Notes: generated from the sequence alone by a model not told the origin. A stretch of DNA of 64,000 nucleotides from Polydrusus tereticollis (GCA_963920685.1 OY987331.1:2294442-2358441); one strand, 5' to 3'. Positions 33,654 through 45,990 are shown, counted from the stretch's first letter. Numbers and translations: made by a program.

Positions 33654-34238
33654 TATATTTTCATGAAAGTTAGACTAAAAGAGAGTTACTTGATGTGCTA
33701 AAATTTCTGAACCTAGAAAAGGAGTACTACTGCGACAGCTACGCTAAAAGTAAGGGGCATACAGTGCTAAGGCTTCCGCCGAATCACTGTATATTCAATC
33801 CCATAGAACACATATGGCATTAATTAAAATCTGCCGTTAGACGTAATAATGTATCACCCACTATAAACGCTAGTGCACTGGATATTATTATTGCTGAAGT
33901 GGACAAAGTGCCTGTGAGTAGCTGGAAAAATTGTGTTTCGCATATTAAAACTATTGAAAATTCATACATTCAAATTCGGAATATTACAGAAAGATTTATT
34001 ATTAACATAGGTGTTGATAGTGACAGTGAAAATGAATTAGATGAGTAAACTGTAGTTGCATTAATTAACAATAATATATAATTATAATATATTCTATCTA
34101 AAATTGTTTATTATTTGTGTCAAATCATCGATGCTTGAAATAAAATTCAGTGCGGGCCTGTGTAGACCCCAGTCTGGTTTTAAACAGGCGTCAACACGAG
34201 TCGGCAAGTCATTCTCTTAGATCTGTGAACGGACTTTA

Positions 34239-35250
34239 CCGTATTATCACCACACTGTGCTCACCTAAGTATTGTTCTGTAACGCTCACAACAATCGAAG
34301 GTGGATTCCTGACACGATCTAATAACCTAAGAATGTCGTTAGTGACGTCATCGACCCGTTGAATAATGGCAGGTAGGGACAAATGGGGATATACCCCATT
34401 TTAATCAACTTTAAAAAGGCATTTTGTGTCAAGTGCTAGACAAGAAAATCCATCGATCTTGTGTTGTAATAGAAAAAGTTTAGAACAGGTAAAAATAAAA
34501 GAGTGTGAAAAATGGAAGAATTTAGTGAATCCTAGCCCCAGGATATTAACATACAATGCTTTTAAGGTTAGGTTAGTACAGATTTGTCTTGTTTTTGTTT
34601 TAAGTGCAATCTTGTTTCGGTTGCCTCGATTTCACCTCAAACTTCCAAATTGAAAAAATATAAATTTCCATCTTGCATTTCGGGGGCCCGTTTATTTTTG
34701 AGCGGATCTAGGACATTAAAAAACTCGTTGCCTGTTGTTTAAATGCGGCATTTGCTGCTATATTCTCTCTTGTTTTCATCGAACCTTATAGACGTCACAA
34801 TAAAAACAATCTCATCACGCAGCGTCTTAAACTTTTATACGAAAATAAGCGAAAATACATAACATCGAAAAAAGGTTGTATCTTGTCGCTATAAAATACG
34901 GGTTCATTTTCGTTCCCGAATCCAAAGGGCCGTCTAAAATGACCCTTATCAAACTGGCCATTTTTGACATTTCACGAGGGTAAATCCCTCGGTTTTTTGA
35001 ATAAAAATTGAGAACGGGATTTTACAGGACACACGGGAAGTGTCCTCTGACTCTGCACCCAATGAATAAAAAATACTTCTCTAATTTTAGTTTTCTTTAT
35101 ATTTTTACCGTACAGGTTGCGATATAGAGAAAAATCTTGCGTTGCAACAACTATAACAATGTCTATATTCTATTTCTTAATAGTTGACAGCACAGCGAAG
35201 GGTCATTAGCCATAAATTACACAGATACCTTATTTGATAGTAGAATATTT
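34239..35250. other. Non-coding stretch
   Basis: No gene recognised. GGCAGGTAGGGAC at about 34370 resembles the GGCAGGTAG subterminal word of the Sailor-like copies, so an old related end may be here. Confidence 0.4.
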
Positions 35251-35254
35251 CCAA

Positions 35255-36438
35255 CTTACTCAGTTTAGATTAGTTCCCTCTTGCAAGAGGTTTCCAACGT
35301 CTCTCATTTTAGAAGTGGTATTATGCCTTGCTACAACCCCTTTTACTTGCGCCCACACCAATTCTATGGGGTTTAGTTCCCAGTGATATGGCGGAAGGCC
35401 AAATACCGTTATATTTCGTTTTGAAGCGATTTTGTCGACAACAAATATCGTACAAAGAAGTTTATTCAACTTTACAATCTCCAGTAGCTCCTTTTTCAGC
35501 ATATCTTTATGAAATGGTCTCTTATTTACAGTAATCCAATAAATAATGTCATATTTTTTTCCAAGAAGACATTTGTATTTTTTCGGATTTTCTTGAGTGT
35601 CATTATCCATGACTATAACAGACCCAGGAGAAAAAAGACCTAGCATTTGCTGGAAGTATTCTTCAAAGACATTAGCCTTTATGTCTTCCTGATAGTCTCC
35701 AGTTCGTTTTGATTTAAATGCTACTAAGCCGCCATCGACAAATCCATTTTTGCTACCAATGTGAGTAATTATTATTAATCTTTTACCTTTTCCCGAGGGT
35801 GCTTATATTCCAGTGGACCATCCTTCCATAAAGGCTTGCCTCGCGCTTTTTATATGTTTATCCTGCCATATTTTACCAAGCCATATATCCTTCATTTAAC
35901 CAAGTTTCGTCCATATAATAGATGTTTTCCTATTCGAAACTGTCTAACTCTAATATCGTCGTCGCCAGTAGATAATTTCGTTTTTCTCTATTAAAAAAGA
36001 TTTTCTGTTTTGAATTTTTTCATAACAAAAATTCATTTCCTTTAAAGTTTTCCATGGGTGGAATGAAATCATCCTTTTCCATTTCAGGCATTATTTTGTC
36101 CAAGATAGGTATTTCTTTTTTTTTTTAAGTAAAACGAGTGTATGATTCTTCTGATGGCAGTCTTTTCATCCTCATTTATTAGTTTCTCTTTTTCCTGTAC
36201 TTCCCTTTGGTGACCTGATGGGGCCGCGTTTATTCTCGTGCACAAGTCGGTATAAAGTTGACTGTCCGACTCCAGTCATATTCGAACACATTTCAACTAT
36301 TTTTGCAACTCCGAATATTGAATTTTGGTGGCGAAGAGCGTTGAACACATTGAAAATAATAATTTTCTCATTTTTAGAAAGCTCAGTTTTACTAATCCGT
36401 TTCTCAGCAACAAATTCAGAAACACTAGCCATTTTCAA
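35255..36438 (-). pseudogene. Divergent long-spaced DDE transposase (Sailor-like relative), decayed
   Basis: Minus strand. The N-terminal frame 36172-36438 (SVSEFVAEKRISKTELSKNE, then an HTH with QSTLYRLVHENKRG) ends in stops. The middle is recognisable in broken frames: a YYMDETW motif near 35915, then LIIITHIGSKNGFV near 35770 and DYQEDIKANVFEEYF near 35685. The C-terminal frame 35260-35646 carries GSVIVMDN (second D) and LPPYHWELNPIELVWAQVKG (E), with about 80 residues between them, the same long spacing as the elements at 23.0 and 30.9 kb, but the sequence is quite different. I could not find its TIRs. Confidence 0.8.
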
Positions 36439-36712
36439 GAACGAAGTTTTTCAATAACTGCCGGAAAATAACTAAACATTTCAAATTTTTCAAACAGTGA
36501 CCTACCTAGTTTACCTACCTGTGCCTCTACCTACCCGATCTAGAGACCCCTGACAATAATCATAGGTACAATAATAATAATTGGACTACGCCTATGGAAT
36601 ACGGCGAAGACCACTGGGTTTTATATAGTCGGTTCATTGAGTGATTTCTCATATCGAATTAAGGATGCATAAATTAAATATTACCTGGCGCTTGTAAATT
36701 CCAGTAACCCTC

Positions 36713-36926
36713 AATAAGTTATCTATTATATTAATTAAATGCTTAATGTACAGGTAGTGACTGAGACTGGGGATTTCTTTGTATTTTGTTTGTCGATCTG
36801 TCTTCTAAGAAAATGAAACAATTTATTTTAATTCTAATAAATAATTGTCAATAAGTAATTTATTATATCAATTAAATGCATAATGTACAGGCACTGAGTG
36901 GGACTTTCTTTGTTTTCTTTAGTTTG
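36713..36926 (+). repeat. Imperfect tandem duplication, unit about 138 bp
   Basis: AATAAGTTATCTATTATATT...AATTAAATGCTTAATGTACAGG at 36713-36760 recurs as AATAAGTAATTTATTATATC...AATTAAATGCATAATGTACAGG at 36851-36893, followed in both by an ACTGAG...TTTCTTTG segment. Confidence 0.75.
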
Positions 36927-37274
36927 GCTATATATATATATATTTAAACTAGTGAATATTGGGGAGTGCAGCAAATGAAAGAGTACTCTTTAAAGTTATT
37001 CCAAGCTTTCGGAAATCATATATTTCATTTCCATCCTCAGGGAGAAACTTTTTTGAGATTGTTCATAAGGATGTTCATAGAATATAGGACATGCGAGAAG
37101 AAAACGTGTTGAAACCCAAGTCAATTACAATTAAAATCAAAAATTGGAGACAATACTAAAAACATTGTATATGGACGTAGAAACACACAATTTAAAATAA
37201 AATCAAAATTTTGATGTTCACATTTTGAAAATTCGTTACTAATTTGAAATTATGGAATTATTTAGCGGGAAATC

Positions 37275-37870
37275 ATGACTTGCGTGCCTCCATTTAGGTC
37301 ACTTAACTTACGAGTCTCTAAAAAAATACCAAACAAGAGTTCCACCAAAGATGAAATGAGAAACTGGCTAAACACCAGAAAAATAAAAAACGACCATATA
37401 TTTTTGGAAGCAGATTTGTTATCCGAAATTAAAGCACACACTGCTGGTAAGGATAAGTCTTACATAGTGGACTCCCTCGCGGGGAAATACGGTCACGAGG
37501 TCTTACGTCTGCCCCATACCATTGTGAATTTAATGGTATTGAATTAGTGTGGGGAATTTGCAAAAGCTACTATGACAAGCATGCATGTCAAACGACGAAC
37601 GAAGAAAGCATTTTAAATTTATGGAATGAAGCTTTAAAACAAATTGGACCAGAGACTTGGCCAAAATGTATTGACCACGTGGAAAAATTGATTCAAGATA
37701 CTTTTGACTCGGAACAGGTCATTGATGAAATAAGGCTAATTATTATAACTTCTGATAGTGACAGTGACAGCAGTGCTGATAGTGATATGACGATTAAATG
37801 TACATTTTATGTAATAAAATTTCTAATTATTGTTATTATTATTAAAATTATTTACATAGTTATGAAATAA
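37275..37870 (+). pseudogene. C-terminal third of a DDE transposase, one frameshift
   Basis: Frame 1 carries KIPNKSSTKDEMRNWL and AGKDKSYIVDSLAGKYGHEVLRLP. A one-base loss near 37512 moves the reading into the frame ending at 37870: PYHCEFNGIELVWGICKSYY, containing the third catalytic E, then a helical tail (PETWPKCIDHVEKLIQ) and an acidic Ser/Asp cluster (SDSDSDSSADSD) before stray hydrophobic codons. The pattern GIELVWG-CK is typical of an insect IS630/Tc1/mariner-group family with an acidic tail. HTH and both catalytic D's are absent. Related in type to, but not a copy of, the neighbouring 35-kb transposase. Confidence 0.75.
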
Positions 37871-39360
37871 AAAATAATTAAATAAATAATTGCAATATAA
37901 ATTTTAATTACGGGCCATATATCTAAAATTAGTAGAAATTGTTTGAGGACCGCTGTCTATTTTATTCTAGTCTACCTAAATTCGGTGAATTCACTCCCTG
38001 AACGCACTTTAGTTCAATAATGATTTATTACTCTCTCGCATTAAACAACAGACTATAAAGTTAATCTAAAGTAGGTTATTGCTGCAATTGTATATGATGG
38101 GGTTAATCCATAAAGCTGCTAACTTCAGAAGGATGGGAATATCCATAATTCCAAACAAAACCCGTTTAGATTTGACTAGACATCGACAAGATATACCCCT
38201 CTCTTTCCAATTCGTGTCGAAGGTAACTGAGACACAAGCCCCATGCCTTATTTATTGCCAACTACACACGCGGTCCCTTTGATGTCCCGATCTCTGACGG
38301 GAATCCGAAAGTAACAACTTTTATTGGACTCCAATATTTATAACCAAAAAGGCGATTGCTTTTCCACAGAAATTCTCAAATGTGTAGTGAGATCAAAAGA
38401 AAAACGAATATCCAATTTCTGGATGCGATGCAATATATTGAGAGAGGAGATATGTCTTATACATAATCTGATTTTCTCCGGATTGGATCGCTTTTCGATC
38501 TAAGCAAATGCTTTTTTGAGGTAAGGAAAATAATTGGATACGAAATGACGTTATGTGTGTGTGACGTCAGGTTTTGTTGTGATACGTGATACAATGATCT
38601 GATTAATCAATTACAGCGTAGTATACGGGTAGCGAGGTCAATGAGAATATTTTGCAGAAATATGATCCAGATCGCGATAAACTTGGATTAAAGAAAAAGA
38701 TCTTTTTTGAACCAGGTGAATTATCGTCGAAAATCCCAAATAAAATATCTATCTTTATTACAATCATCACAAATGCTAAAAATAATAATAATAAGACCCA
38801 ATTATTACACTTTTTTTATTTTCACTATTCCAACGCAAAATTAGGATATCTTCCCAGTCCCGACTTCATACTGTCAAATAACCAGAAAATTGAAACCTTC
38901 ATCCCCGCACATTATGAGCACTCGAGATAAAAATAATAATAAAAAACTTGCTGTCCCCGATATCATAGTGCTATTACTACTTTCTAGATAGGGCAAATAG
39001 GGCCCTTTTTCAGCCGAGAATGTATACATGTATCCTGTATACGTATAGTCCCTTTAATAAGGGCGATATTCTTGTATAGGCCAAGGGTGGATTTTGTTAT
39101 GCTTAAATCAGGAACGGATTAACACGATTTTGATAACTATGCTGGCCAAGACTTCAACACGTCATTTGTTGTTATAAATTCAATTTTTAAATTATTCTTG
39201 AATGTATTTTCCTGTAATCTTGCCCTAAAATATTTCGCCGATTCTTACCATTTCCTTCTGTTCATATGTTTGTGTAACATTCTTTGTTATTAAAAATTTG
39301 CTTTAAAATCCAATGTTTTTCAATTAAATGCCACAGTAGAAACATCCACCTGGTAAAAAT
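37871..39360. other. Non-coding stretch
   Basis: No gene recognised; the short frames at 38079-38282 and 38652-38930 look random. Confidence 0.5.
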
Positions 39361-39365
39361 CATTT

Positions 39366-40894
39366 CAGGACTGGTAAAAAAAAGTAGTGTTAATGTTAAC
39401 ACCTGGATCAACATAATTTACCACATTTTTACACTCATATAGGACCAAAGTTGTTGTATTAAATTTGCCTATGAATTTAACTCTCTAAAAAGTTAATTTT
39501 AATGAATGGGTGTTATTTATTTCATCTTACACTCTAAAACTTATTCTTTAATCGTTTTCATACACGGCCCCGGGTAAAAATACCTAAACCCGTGTTACCG
39601 AAAAGACAGGCGGCAACAAGTGGTGTGAAATTCTAGGAATTGACACATGATGCCGACGCTACATGCAAATTCAACTTTCAAGTCAGTCCGATTGTGCTCT
39701 TTGAACGTGATATAGAATAATGTTATATTTAAATTAAAATATAGAAACAAAGCAAAGTTCTGTAAAGTGCCAAATGAGAGTGCCTCTTATGAGGATCTTG
39801 TTAAATTGGGTAAGCATATTAACGAAATTTAATAGAAACCTTACTAATAACTTAATAAGTACGCCATTTTTAACAAACTAAGTAGGTATTTACATTGTTG
39901 CAGTTTTCCCTTTAGCTTTTAAATTATTCTGATATAAGCTTTTAATATAAATGTATTCCGTTTTTATAAAAGTACTTAGGTACCTACCTACATATCTTAC
40001 TTCATAGATCTCTAAATAAATATACGATTAGTATAATACTCGTCATTTTCATTATTTTATATTGTCCCAAAGCATACTTTTATTTAGTTGTTTAGTGTTC
40101 TAAGTATACATATATTTATTATGTTATTTGTTTTGTTAAGCTTAACAATGAGGAACATTAAACGTAGATATATATATGTTTAATTTCTTAAATTGTTAAA
40201 CTATAGAATAGGTATGTCATTTTGTTCAACTACTTATAATAATGTTGTAACCATCATTTTGTTTATAAATAAACGATAAATAACACTCAATATTTTCATT
40301 CATTTAATAAACCTTTTCCAATCGATCTGAAGATTTGTATATATTAGGGGCTACTACTTTTGGCTTCGATTAAGTCATTCAATCATGTATCAAACTAAGC
40401 AGAGGTTAATAATGTAAAACATCTTGAATGCATAATTTTTTACATTTTAATTATAAACGCCCGGTTAGTTTGATACGGGATTAAATGACTTAAACAAAGT
40501 GGAAAGTATTCTAGCCCTGCATGGGTAGATTACTTTATTACACTCACTAAAGTAAAGTCACACCCAAATAAAATAAAATTTACACTACAATAATATGATA
40601 TTTACACTAATTAATCACAAATTACCATTAAAAAATAGTTTACTTACACCTCTCATTATTTCCTTTACAGCCTAGAAGGATAGGTTTGCAATCTGTGAGT
40701 TTAATTTACACACGATAGTGTAAATGTACCTACCCATAAATTAGAAGAATTAACACTCATCAAAAAGTAAAAAAACCATTCAAAAATGTATTTTTTACAA
40801 GATATACTGATTGGTTAATATACTCTATTGAGTGTGGTCCTATATGTACCACCATTGAGTGGTTAATTTAACACTCAGTTTTTTACTGTGATGG
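39366..40894. mobile_element. Non-autonomous element with about 75-bp terminal inverted repeats
   Basis: The left end reads GACTGGTAAAAAAAAGTAGT; the right end read inwards gives TCACAGTAAAAAACTGAGTG. Both continue GTGTTAA(x)TTAAC, and some 50 bp further in both have ATATAGGACCA. About 1.5 kb long, no coding capacity seen. TTACACT/TAACACTCA words are scattered inside, as in subterminal repeats. The CACAGTAAAA-type end is compatible with several superfamilies; I cannot assign one, and I see no clear target duplication. Confidence 0.65.
40345..40522. mobile_element. MITE-like inverted-repeat element, about 178 bp, nested
   Basis: The left arm, about 57 bp, contains AAGTCATTCAATCATGTATC then AAACTAAGC. 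The right arm, read in reverse complement, contains AAGTCATTTAATCCCGTATC then AAACTAACC. The outer parts also match (AGGGGCT / CAGGGCT, ACTACTTTTGGCTTCG / ATACTTTCCACTTTG). The loop is about 60 bp. It lies inside the TIR element at 39366-40894. Confidence 0.75.
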
Positions 40895-40895
40895 G

Positions 40896-42550
40896 AAACG
40901 AAATTTCAAATTGTGAATGCTAATTTAATTCCAACTGACTTTTTATATTGCATTTTGATCAAATCTTAAAAATTAAGGTACTTTTCTCTTCAGCCAACAT
41001 CGCATTTTTCAAGTTTTTAAACTCCCTGTACAAGTGTAGATATAAAAAAAATTCAACGTTGTTATTCTTTAAGAAGCAAAAGCGTTTGGGAAAAACAATT
41101 TTTTTAAAATGTGAAATTATTGGTTCATTTATTGTAAAGTTCATCCGTGAACATACTGTATGTTAGTGCAGGTTAAGGACTCAACTATTTTTGGTAATTA
41201 TTTGAACAGCTCGGTACCTACAGCGAATTTTTCGGTAATTCTTGTTTCTAAACCTAACCGCTTATGACAAATCCGGAATTTAATAGTTTTGTGAGAAAAA
41301 AAATATCAAAATTTTTTCACTTACAGATACGGTATCCTTAAAATGTTGCCACTTTCACTAAAATACTACTTGTAGAAGTCATAATATACACTTATTTGTT
41401 AAAGGAAAGGAAAACTGTCACAAAAAAATAACGAAAAAAATGCAGAAAAACGGAAAAACTAGACTGGTAAGAAATTAGAAATATTTAGATAGTCCGACGA
41501 TAACCGCTGACAGCCGAAGAGAAGATCGTTCATGGTTGATTCTTGCGCCGTTGCCATGTTTACCTGTAGCGTCTTTTTAACCCATGTAAGTCTAGTGTAG
41601 AAATGCAGTAGCATAGCAATTATTTATTTTGCAAATGTGCGCAAATTGTGGATTGAAATAATATAAACATTAAGAAAACCAGTCACGTTTGGCAACACTG
41701 TCAGTGATCTTTCCTGTTATAAACGTTTTATAGTTTAAAAACTACTGTTATTTCCGAAAATTGTCTTTCAATTTTTGCGGAAAAAAGTGCTTCGTCCAAC
41801 GATTTTTTTCTTTTCATCTATTCTATACACTCTGAGCTGACTGTATAATAAGAGAAATGTATTAAATTTACTTATTTTGATGCTAGGAGTTATTTCCATG
41901 ACCTTTATGGACACGACGCCCTGTATACTAAATCCTGGCTCATATATGTTACGGCAACAATTTTATTGACGTCAAGACTCATGGTCCACTATTGCATCAA
42001 TATTATTTCCTCTTACAAAACATCGACAAATCGATTTTCTTTCTATTTTTAAAAAGCGACAGTCCATCCCTGCATATTAAGAAAATTAACGATACCTAAC
42101 GAAAAGTCCTTTTTCCCCGGAATAAGGAAAATCCTAAGGGTGGAAACAACCCGGCTTAAGTAGAGGGTTCTTATCTCGCAGAAACAGACTTTTTAGACTA
42201 ACTAAGGCAACCGGACCCGGGACCTTTATTCTGATTGCCCGGGCATTATCCTATGGTGTGCATTTTAGCTGATAACCCGAAACACATCACATCAGAATTG
42301 GGATATTAGACGATTCTTTTTCCCAAGTGCCTTTCGTATAATTTGATGAACATTATCTTCATTAATAGCGTTGCTAAAAGTAAATTTAGAATGAGGGTAT
42401 ACCTTTCTATTTAAATTATTATACACAGAATGTCAATACAATGCAGAGAAAAGAAAAACGAAGACCTTAGGAACATTTAAGAAGTATGGAAACAAAAACT
42501 AGAGGCAAGAGTCGAGGCAAAGAATTTTTTAACCCCGAGAAAACAGATTG
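40896..42550. other. Non-coding stretch
   Basis: No gene recognised. Short frames near 40948-41166 (both strands) are chance overlaps in AT-rich DNA. Confidence 0.5.
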
Positions 42551-42599
42551 ATATACTGGGTTATTCAAAAGTCTGCAGAAAAGTCAGTTTTTTTCTATA

Positions 42600-44639
42600 A
42601 GTTATTTTTAAGAAAAACGCTGAAATATGGACATCAATTTTAATTGTTGTCTCCATCCTTATTCTATTTCTTAGGTCCTCAATGTTGCCTGGTCTATTCT
42701 AATACATCCCTTCTTTAAATGCCCCCATAGAAAGAAATCCAATGGCGTAAGGTCCGGAGACCTTGGTGACCATTCGATTCGACTCCGTTGACCTATCCAG
42801 CCATTTGGAAAAATTTCTTCTAACATTTACACCAAACTATATTCTTTCATGAGAAGTATCTGGATCATCCTCGGTAGGAAAATTAGCTGCTAATGCAGGT
42901 ATTAAATCAAATGAGAGGAATTCTAAGTAATTATTCCAGCCCATACATTGAATTTTTGTGTTGTGTATGTCCTTCACGTATCCACTGTGGATCTTGATCA
43001 GAGCAGAATCGATAATTATGTCTATTGTTCACTCGATTTAAATAAAATGTAGAAAATATAATATTTTGAAAAAAAAATTTTGTTTTCTTCGCCCCTTATC
43101 ATCATTTCCTCACAGAATTGTAATCTCCTATCGTCATCGTCCTCAAATGTTAGTACAACATGCAGTTTAGATGGGTAATACTCATGGCTTTTTAAAAGTC
43201 TGTGTGCGGAAGCTCTAGTAACATCGTTATAAAGCGATAAGGTATTTATTTGGCGATGGAATGTCAGTCCAAACATTTCAGAACTTGCCTGACTCTGCCC
43301 TGATAGCGCTCAGTAAAGCGATAAACCATCTTGGTCTTCTGGTACTTTTCCTCGCAGTCTTAAGCCGACCAGACTTATTCGTTTATTTAAGAGGGGTAAC
43401 CCCGAAAATCTGTCCAATTTCCGGCGCGGGGAACAGATGGAGTAATTACTTAGAGAAGGCGACCATGTCAAAGTAACCATGGTGATTGACCAATGAAAAT
43501 AAGCAAAACATATGTTTCTTGTCATTTAATAACATTTCGGATGCAAATGTCTTCTCAAAATAGTAACTGCCTTCTGTTTACTATTATCAACCCATTGTTA
43601 CTACGATATATTTTGAAGAAACATTCATTACTCTCAACACTTTCCAAGATCATTTAAAAACTGATCAAAAGCAGAATCATCTCATTATTCTTCGAACGTC
43701 ATAATATTTTGAATTTAAATCAGTTTAGTTTTCAAAAGCACTAATGATGCCACATTCAATTTCTTGGAGGAATCTAAGGTGGCATAAACCGGGGTGCTTC
43801 TGCAGTGGTGTTCTTAGCGTTTGACCGCGTGAGTCACAGAATACTGCTGCTTAAACTCCAACACTACGGCTTTAGGGGAACTGTCTTGGATTGCTTTCAA
43901 TCTTACTTAGAGGATAGAATCCAAATGGTTTTTACAGGTTCAATTAAATCTGATAGTAGGATAATTAAGTTCGGTATTGGGGCCGATTCTGTTTTTGACG
44001 TACATAAACGACTTGATTAATGTGGACATGGTAAATTCAATCTATTCGCAGACGATACTACTACACTATGGCATAGTAATAATGCCCAATCACTATTTGA
44101 GAGAGTGTCGTCTCAGCTACTTCAATTTACTTGCCCTAAATGTTGACAAAACAAATATTGTAAGTTTTCAATGTGACATGAGTGGTCTACGCATTGGAGA
44201 TTGTTCCTTGTTGAACCTGTCCTGTGTTAAATTTTTGGGTCCTGCCGTTGACAGTGATCTCAAGTTTGGATCACACAGAACCACACTGAGCAAAAAAATG
44301 CGGTTAGAACGGTTTCTGAAGAACACGGTTTGGTAACAACCAAAAACTTTTGCTTTTTGGGGAATTTGTGTTGAATAAAAGGGCTCTCCTGAGATTTTTA
44401 TCTTCGGCAATAAAGCATATTTCTGACTTTGATTTTTACTATTAGTTAAAGAATGCGGATTTTCATTTACTGATTCCAGGAGTATATCAAGTTTTTTTTA
44501 TCTTCAGTAAAGGCGAATGGGCGGCCAGTTTTAGGTAAATCACGTAATTAAAATTTGTTAAATACTCTAGTCACAGTGGTATGCTGTCTCCACAACCCGA
44601 CACTATTAAAATTTCAATACGTTGCTTTTCTGAGAGCAT
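42600..44639 (-). pseudogene. Mariner-group (DD41D-like) transposase remnant, split by a LINE
   Basis: The N-terminus at 44455-44639 starts MLSEKQRIEILIVSGCGDS and reaches KTGRPFAFTEDKKNLIYSW. It is interrupted by foreign DNA, then resumes at about 43270-43110 (INTLSLYNDVTRASAHRLLK, DDDDRRLQFCEEMM). Further down, frames near 42960-43020 give an NRFCSDQDPQWIREGHTQ-like stretch and near 42700-42790 a RSPDLTPLDFFLWGHLK-type motif with the third D. Many shifts and stops. The order proves a single transposase gene of the DD41D style. Confidence 0.75.
43640..44450 (+). pseudogene. LINE reverse-transcriptase fragment, frameshifted
   Basis: Plus strand: a NQFSFQK-type start near 43710, VFLAFDRVSHRILLLKLQHYG (RT domain 2) near 43810, FQSYLEDRIQMVF, then GPILFLTYINDL near 43980, a damaged YADD region near 44040, LLALNVDKTNIVSF near 44130 and VKFLGPAVDSDLKFG near 44230, ending KRALLRFLSSAIKH near 44400. 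The same kind of RT as the fragment at 388-770. It lies inside the mariner remnant. Sequence 43280-43640 left of it is unassigned and may be part of the same insertion. Confidence 0.8.
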
Positions 44640-44854
44640 TATAACTCAAAAACACAGAATGACAGGGAACTGAACTACCCAAGTACTAACATTTGCTTAC
44701 AATAAAAGGTGGTAAGGAACAAAACTATGCAAAATTTGATTTACTAAAGGAATGAAAAAATAGCTATTTATACAACAAGTTACGAAATAAGGGTCTTTTA
44801 GGCACGCGACGTGAAAATTGTCCTACGAGGCGAAGCCGGTGAAGTACTTACTCA

Positions 44855-45745
44855 ATGCTTCGAACCATGGTTTATTTAAATAAAAATGTTGATATAAAGA
44901 CAGTTACAACCCTAATCGCATTTTTGAAAAGGAAATCTACGGGATATAAGCCCAAAAAGTCGAAAGTTTTTTCCAAGGAACAAATAGAAAGATTTGTCAA
45001 AGAAGCAGACGATAAGAACTATTTATTGGACAAAGCCATTCTTATTGTGGGAATCTCTGGAGCATGTCGCAGGGAAGAACTCACATATTTAAAGATGAAT
45101 AATATCGAAATTTCGGAGTCTTTAATTAAAATAACCATTCCAAACACTAAAACAAATGTTGCAAGAAGCTTTGTAATTAGCGAAGGCTCTATTGACGGCT
45201 TCAACTTCTTGAATATTATCCGAAAGTATGCCCAATTACGTCCAACACACATAGCCCATGAAAGATTTTTTATCACGTACAGAATCTCCAAATGTTCCAG
45301 ACTTCCAATGGGCATTAATACCATTGGAGCAACACCAAAGAAAATTGCTGAGTTCTTTGGGCCTCCAAAGGCAAATGAATATACAGGCCACTGCTTTCGA
45401 AGATCTTCAGCAACTTTTTTAGCGGACTCTGGAGCGGATATATTGATGCTAAAGCGAAATGGAGGTTGGCGGTCAAATACCGTGGCTGAGGGGTATATAG
45501 ACGATTTTTTAGAAAACAAAAGAAAAATTTCCGAAAAAAATCTTGGTGAAAAATCTTCGGACGCTAACAACAAACTTGTTAAATCTAATGAATTAGAATG
45601 TTCTACCAGCTCCACTAGTGGCATGGGTTTAATTGATATTGCTGTTGCAGATTCATTTTCTATTTCTAGTTCAAATTCGTCATTTATTTTACAAAGAGAA
45701 ATAATCTCAACGTACCGTTTTAGGTTACCCAAGCATTTATTTTAA
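44855..45745 (+). CDS. Tyrosine recombinase (Crypton-like), N-terminally truncated
   Basis: 296 residues, open to a stop at 45743-45745. This family joins DNA through a Tyr-phosphate intermediate. Seen: the end of the core-binding domain (MLRTMVYLNKNVDIKTVTTL, then KSTGYKPKKSKVFSKEQI), and the catalytic domain with Arg of GACRREELTYL (about residue 72), His and Arg of YTGHCFRRSSATFLAD (about 181-186), GGWRS (Trp/His-type position) and the nucleophile Tyr of AEGYIDDFL (about 214). All key residues R, H-x-x-R and Y are present. After residue 220 a Ser-rich tail follows. In-frame sequence continues only four codons upstream before a stop, so about 80-100 N-terminal residues are missing. Insect Crypton-type origin is inferred from the GHSFRR-SAT-LAD-G style motif. 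Confidence 0.82.
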   Translation: MLRTMVYLNKNVDIKTVTTLIAFLKRKSTGYKPKKSKVFSKEQIERFVKEADDKNYLLDKAILIVGISGACRREELTYLKMNNIEISESLIKITIPNTKTNVARSFVISEGSIDGFNFLNIIRKYAQLRPTHIAHERFFITYRISKCSRLPMGINTIGATPKKIAEFFGPPKANEYTGHCFRRSSATFLADSGADILMLKRNGGWRSNTVAEGYIDDFLENKRKISEKNLGEKSSDANNKLVKSNELECSTSSTSGMGLIDIAVADSFSISSSNSSFILQREIISTYRFRLPKHLF

Positions 45746-45849
45746 TAATATAAGTAACTGTACTTTTAATATTTATAATAAATAGGTAAAATTATAGTCT
45801 GTGTTTAGTTTTTAATTGTAAATAATTACTATTTAGGCACAGCGTGCTT

Positions 45850-45990
45850 AAATAGTATATTAAAGTACATGTTTTATAAAGCATCATCTTATAGCACGCG
45901 TCCATGTTAAAAAACGAGCCGCTTGCGGCGAGTTTTTTAACGGGACAAGTGCTCTAACTGCTTTATAAAACACGTACTTTATACTATTTT
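45850..45990. repeat. Long hairpin with GC-rich tip
   Basis: The arm AGTATATTAAAGTACATG...TTTATAAAGCA pairs with TGCTTTATAAA...CACGTACTTTATACT. Further in, AGCACGCGTCC pairs in part with GGACAAGTGCT, and GTTAAAAAACGAGCCGC with GCGGCGAGTTTTTTAAC. About 140 nt in all. Confidence 0.8.

Larger units (their letters stand above)
31111..34048 (+). pseudogene. Sailor-like DDE transposase, copy 2 (interrupted)
   Basis: The N-terminus MWRPWIGESSIEQPEG, with HTH-type helices (TLTKISEKTVWEIVNK), is intact from the ATG at 31111. In-frame TAG at 31648-31650. The first catalytic motif reads YLDKTWFD, with Lys where the sister has Glu. The second is VIVMDNASYH near 31965. The frame is cut at 32056 by the mariner and resumes at about 33672 (TKRELLDVLKFLN). 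RLPPNHCIFNPIEHIW carries the third acid and is followed by a second stop (TAA near 33817). The spacing between the second D and the E, summed over both halves, is about 81. The acidic C-terminus ends at 34048. It confirms the 13-codon gap in copy 1. Confidence 0.88.
30856..34238 (+). mobile_element. Sailor-like (about DD82E) element, copy 2, split by a mariner
   Basis: TA at 30856-30857 and 34237-34238. The same TIR as copy 1: AAAGTTCGTTCACAGATTTA at the left, and AAAGTCCGTTCACAGATCTA read inwards from the right. Removing the insertion at 32057-33651 leaves about 1.79 kb, close to the 1.67 kb of copy 1. The transposase runs on the plus strand, opposite to copy 1. Confidence 0.88.

Noticed and set aside
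45019..45732. 237-codon minus-strand frame
   Set aside because: Antisense shadow of the tyrosine recombinase; the plus strand has all catalytic residues.
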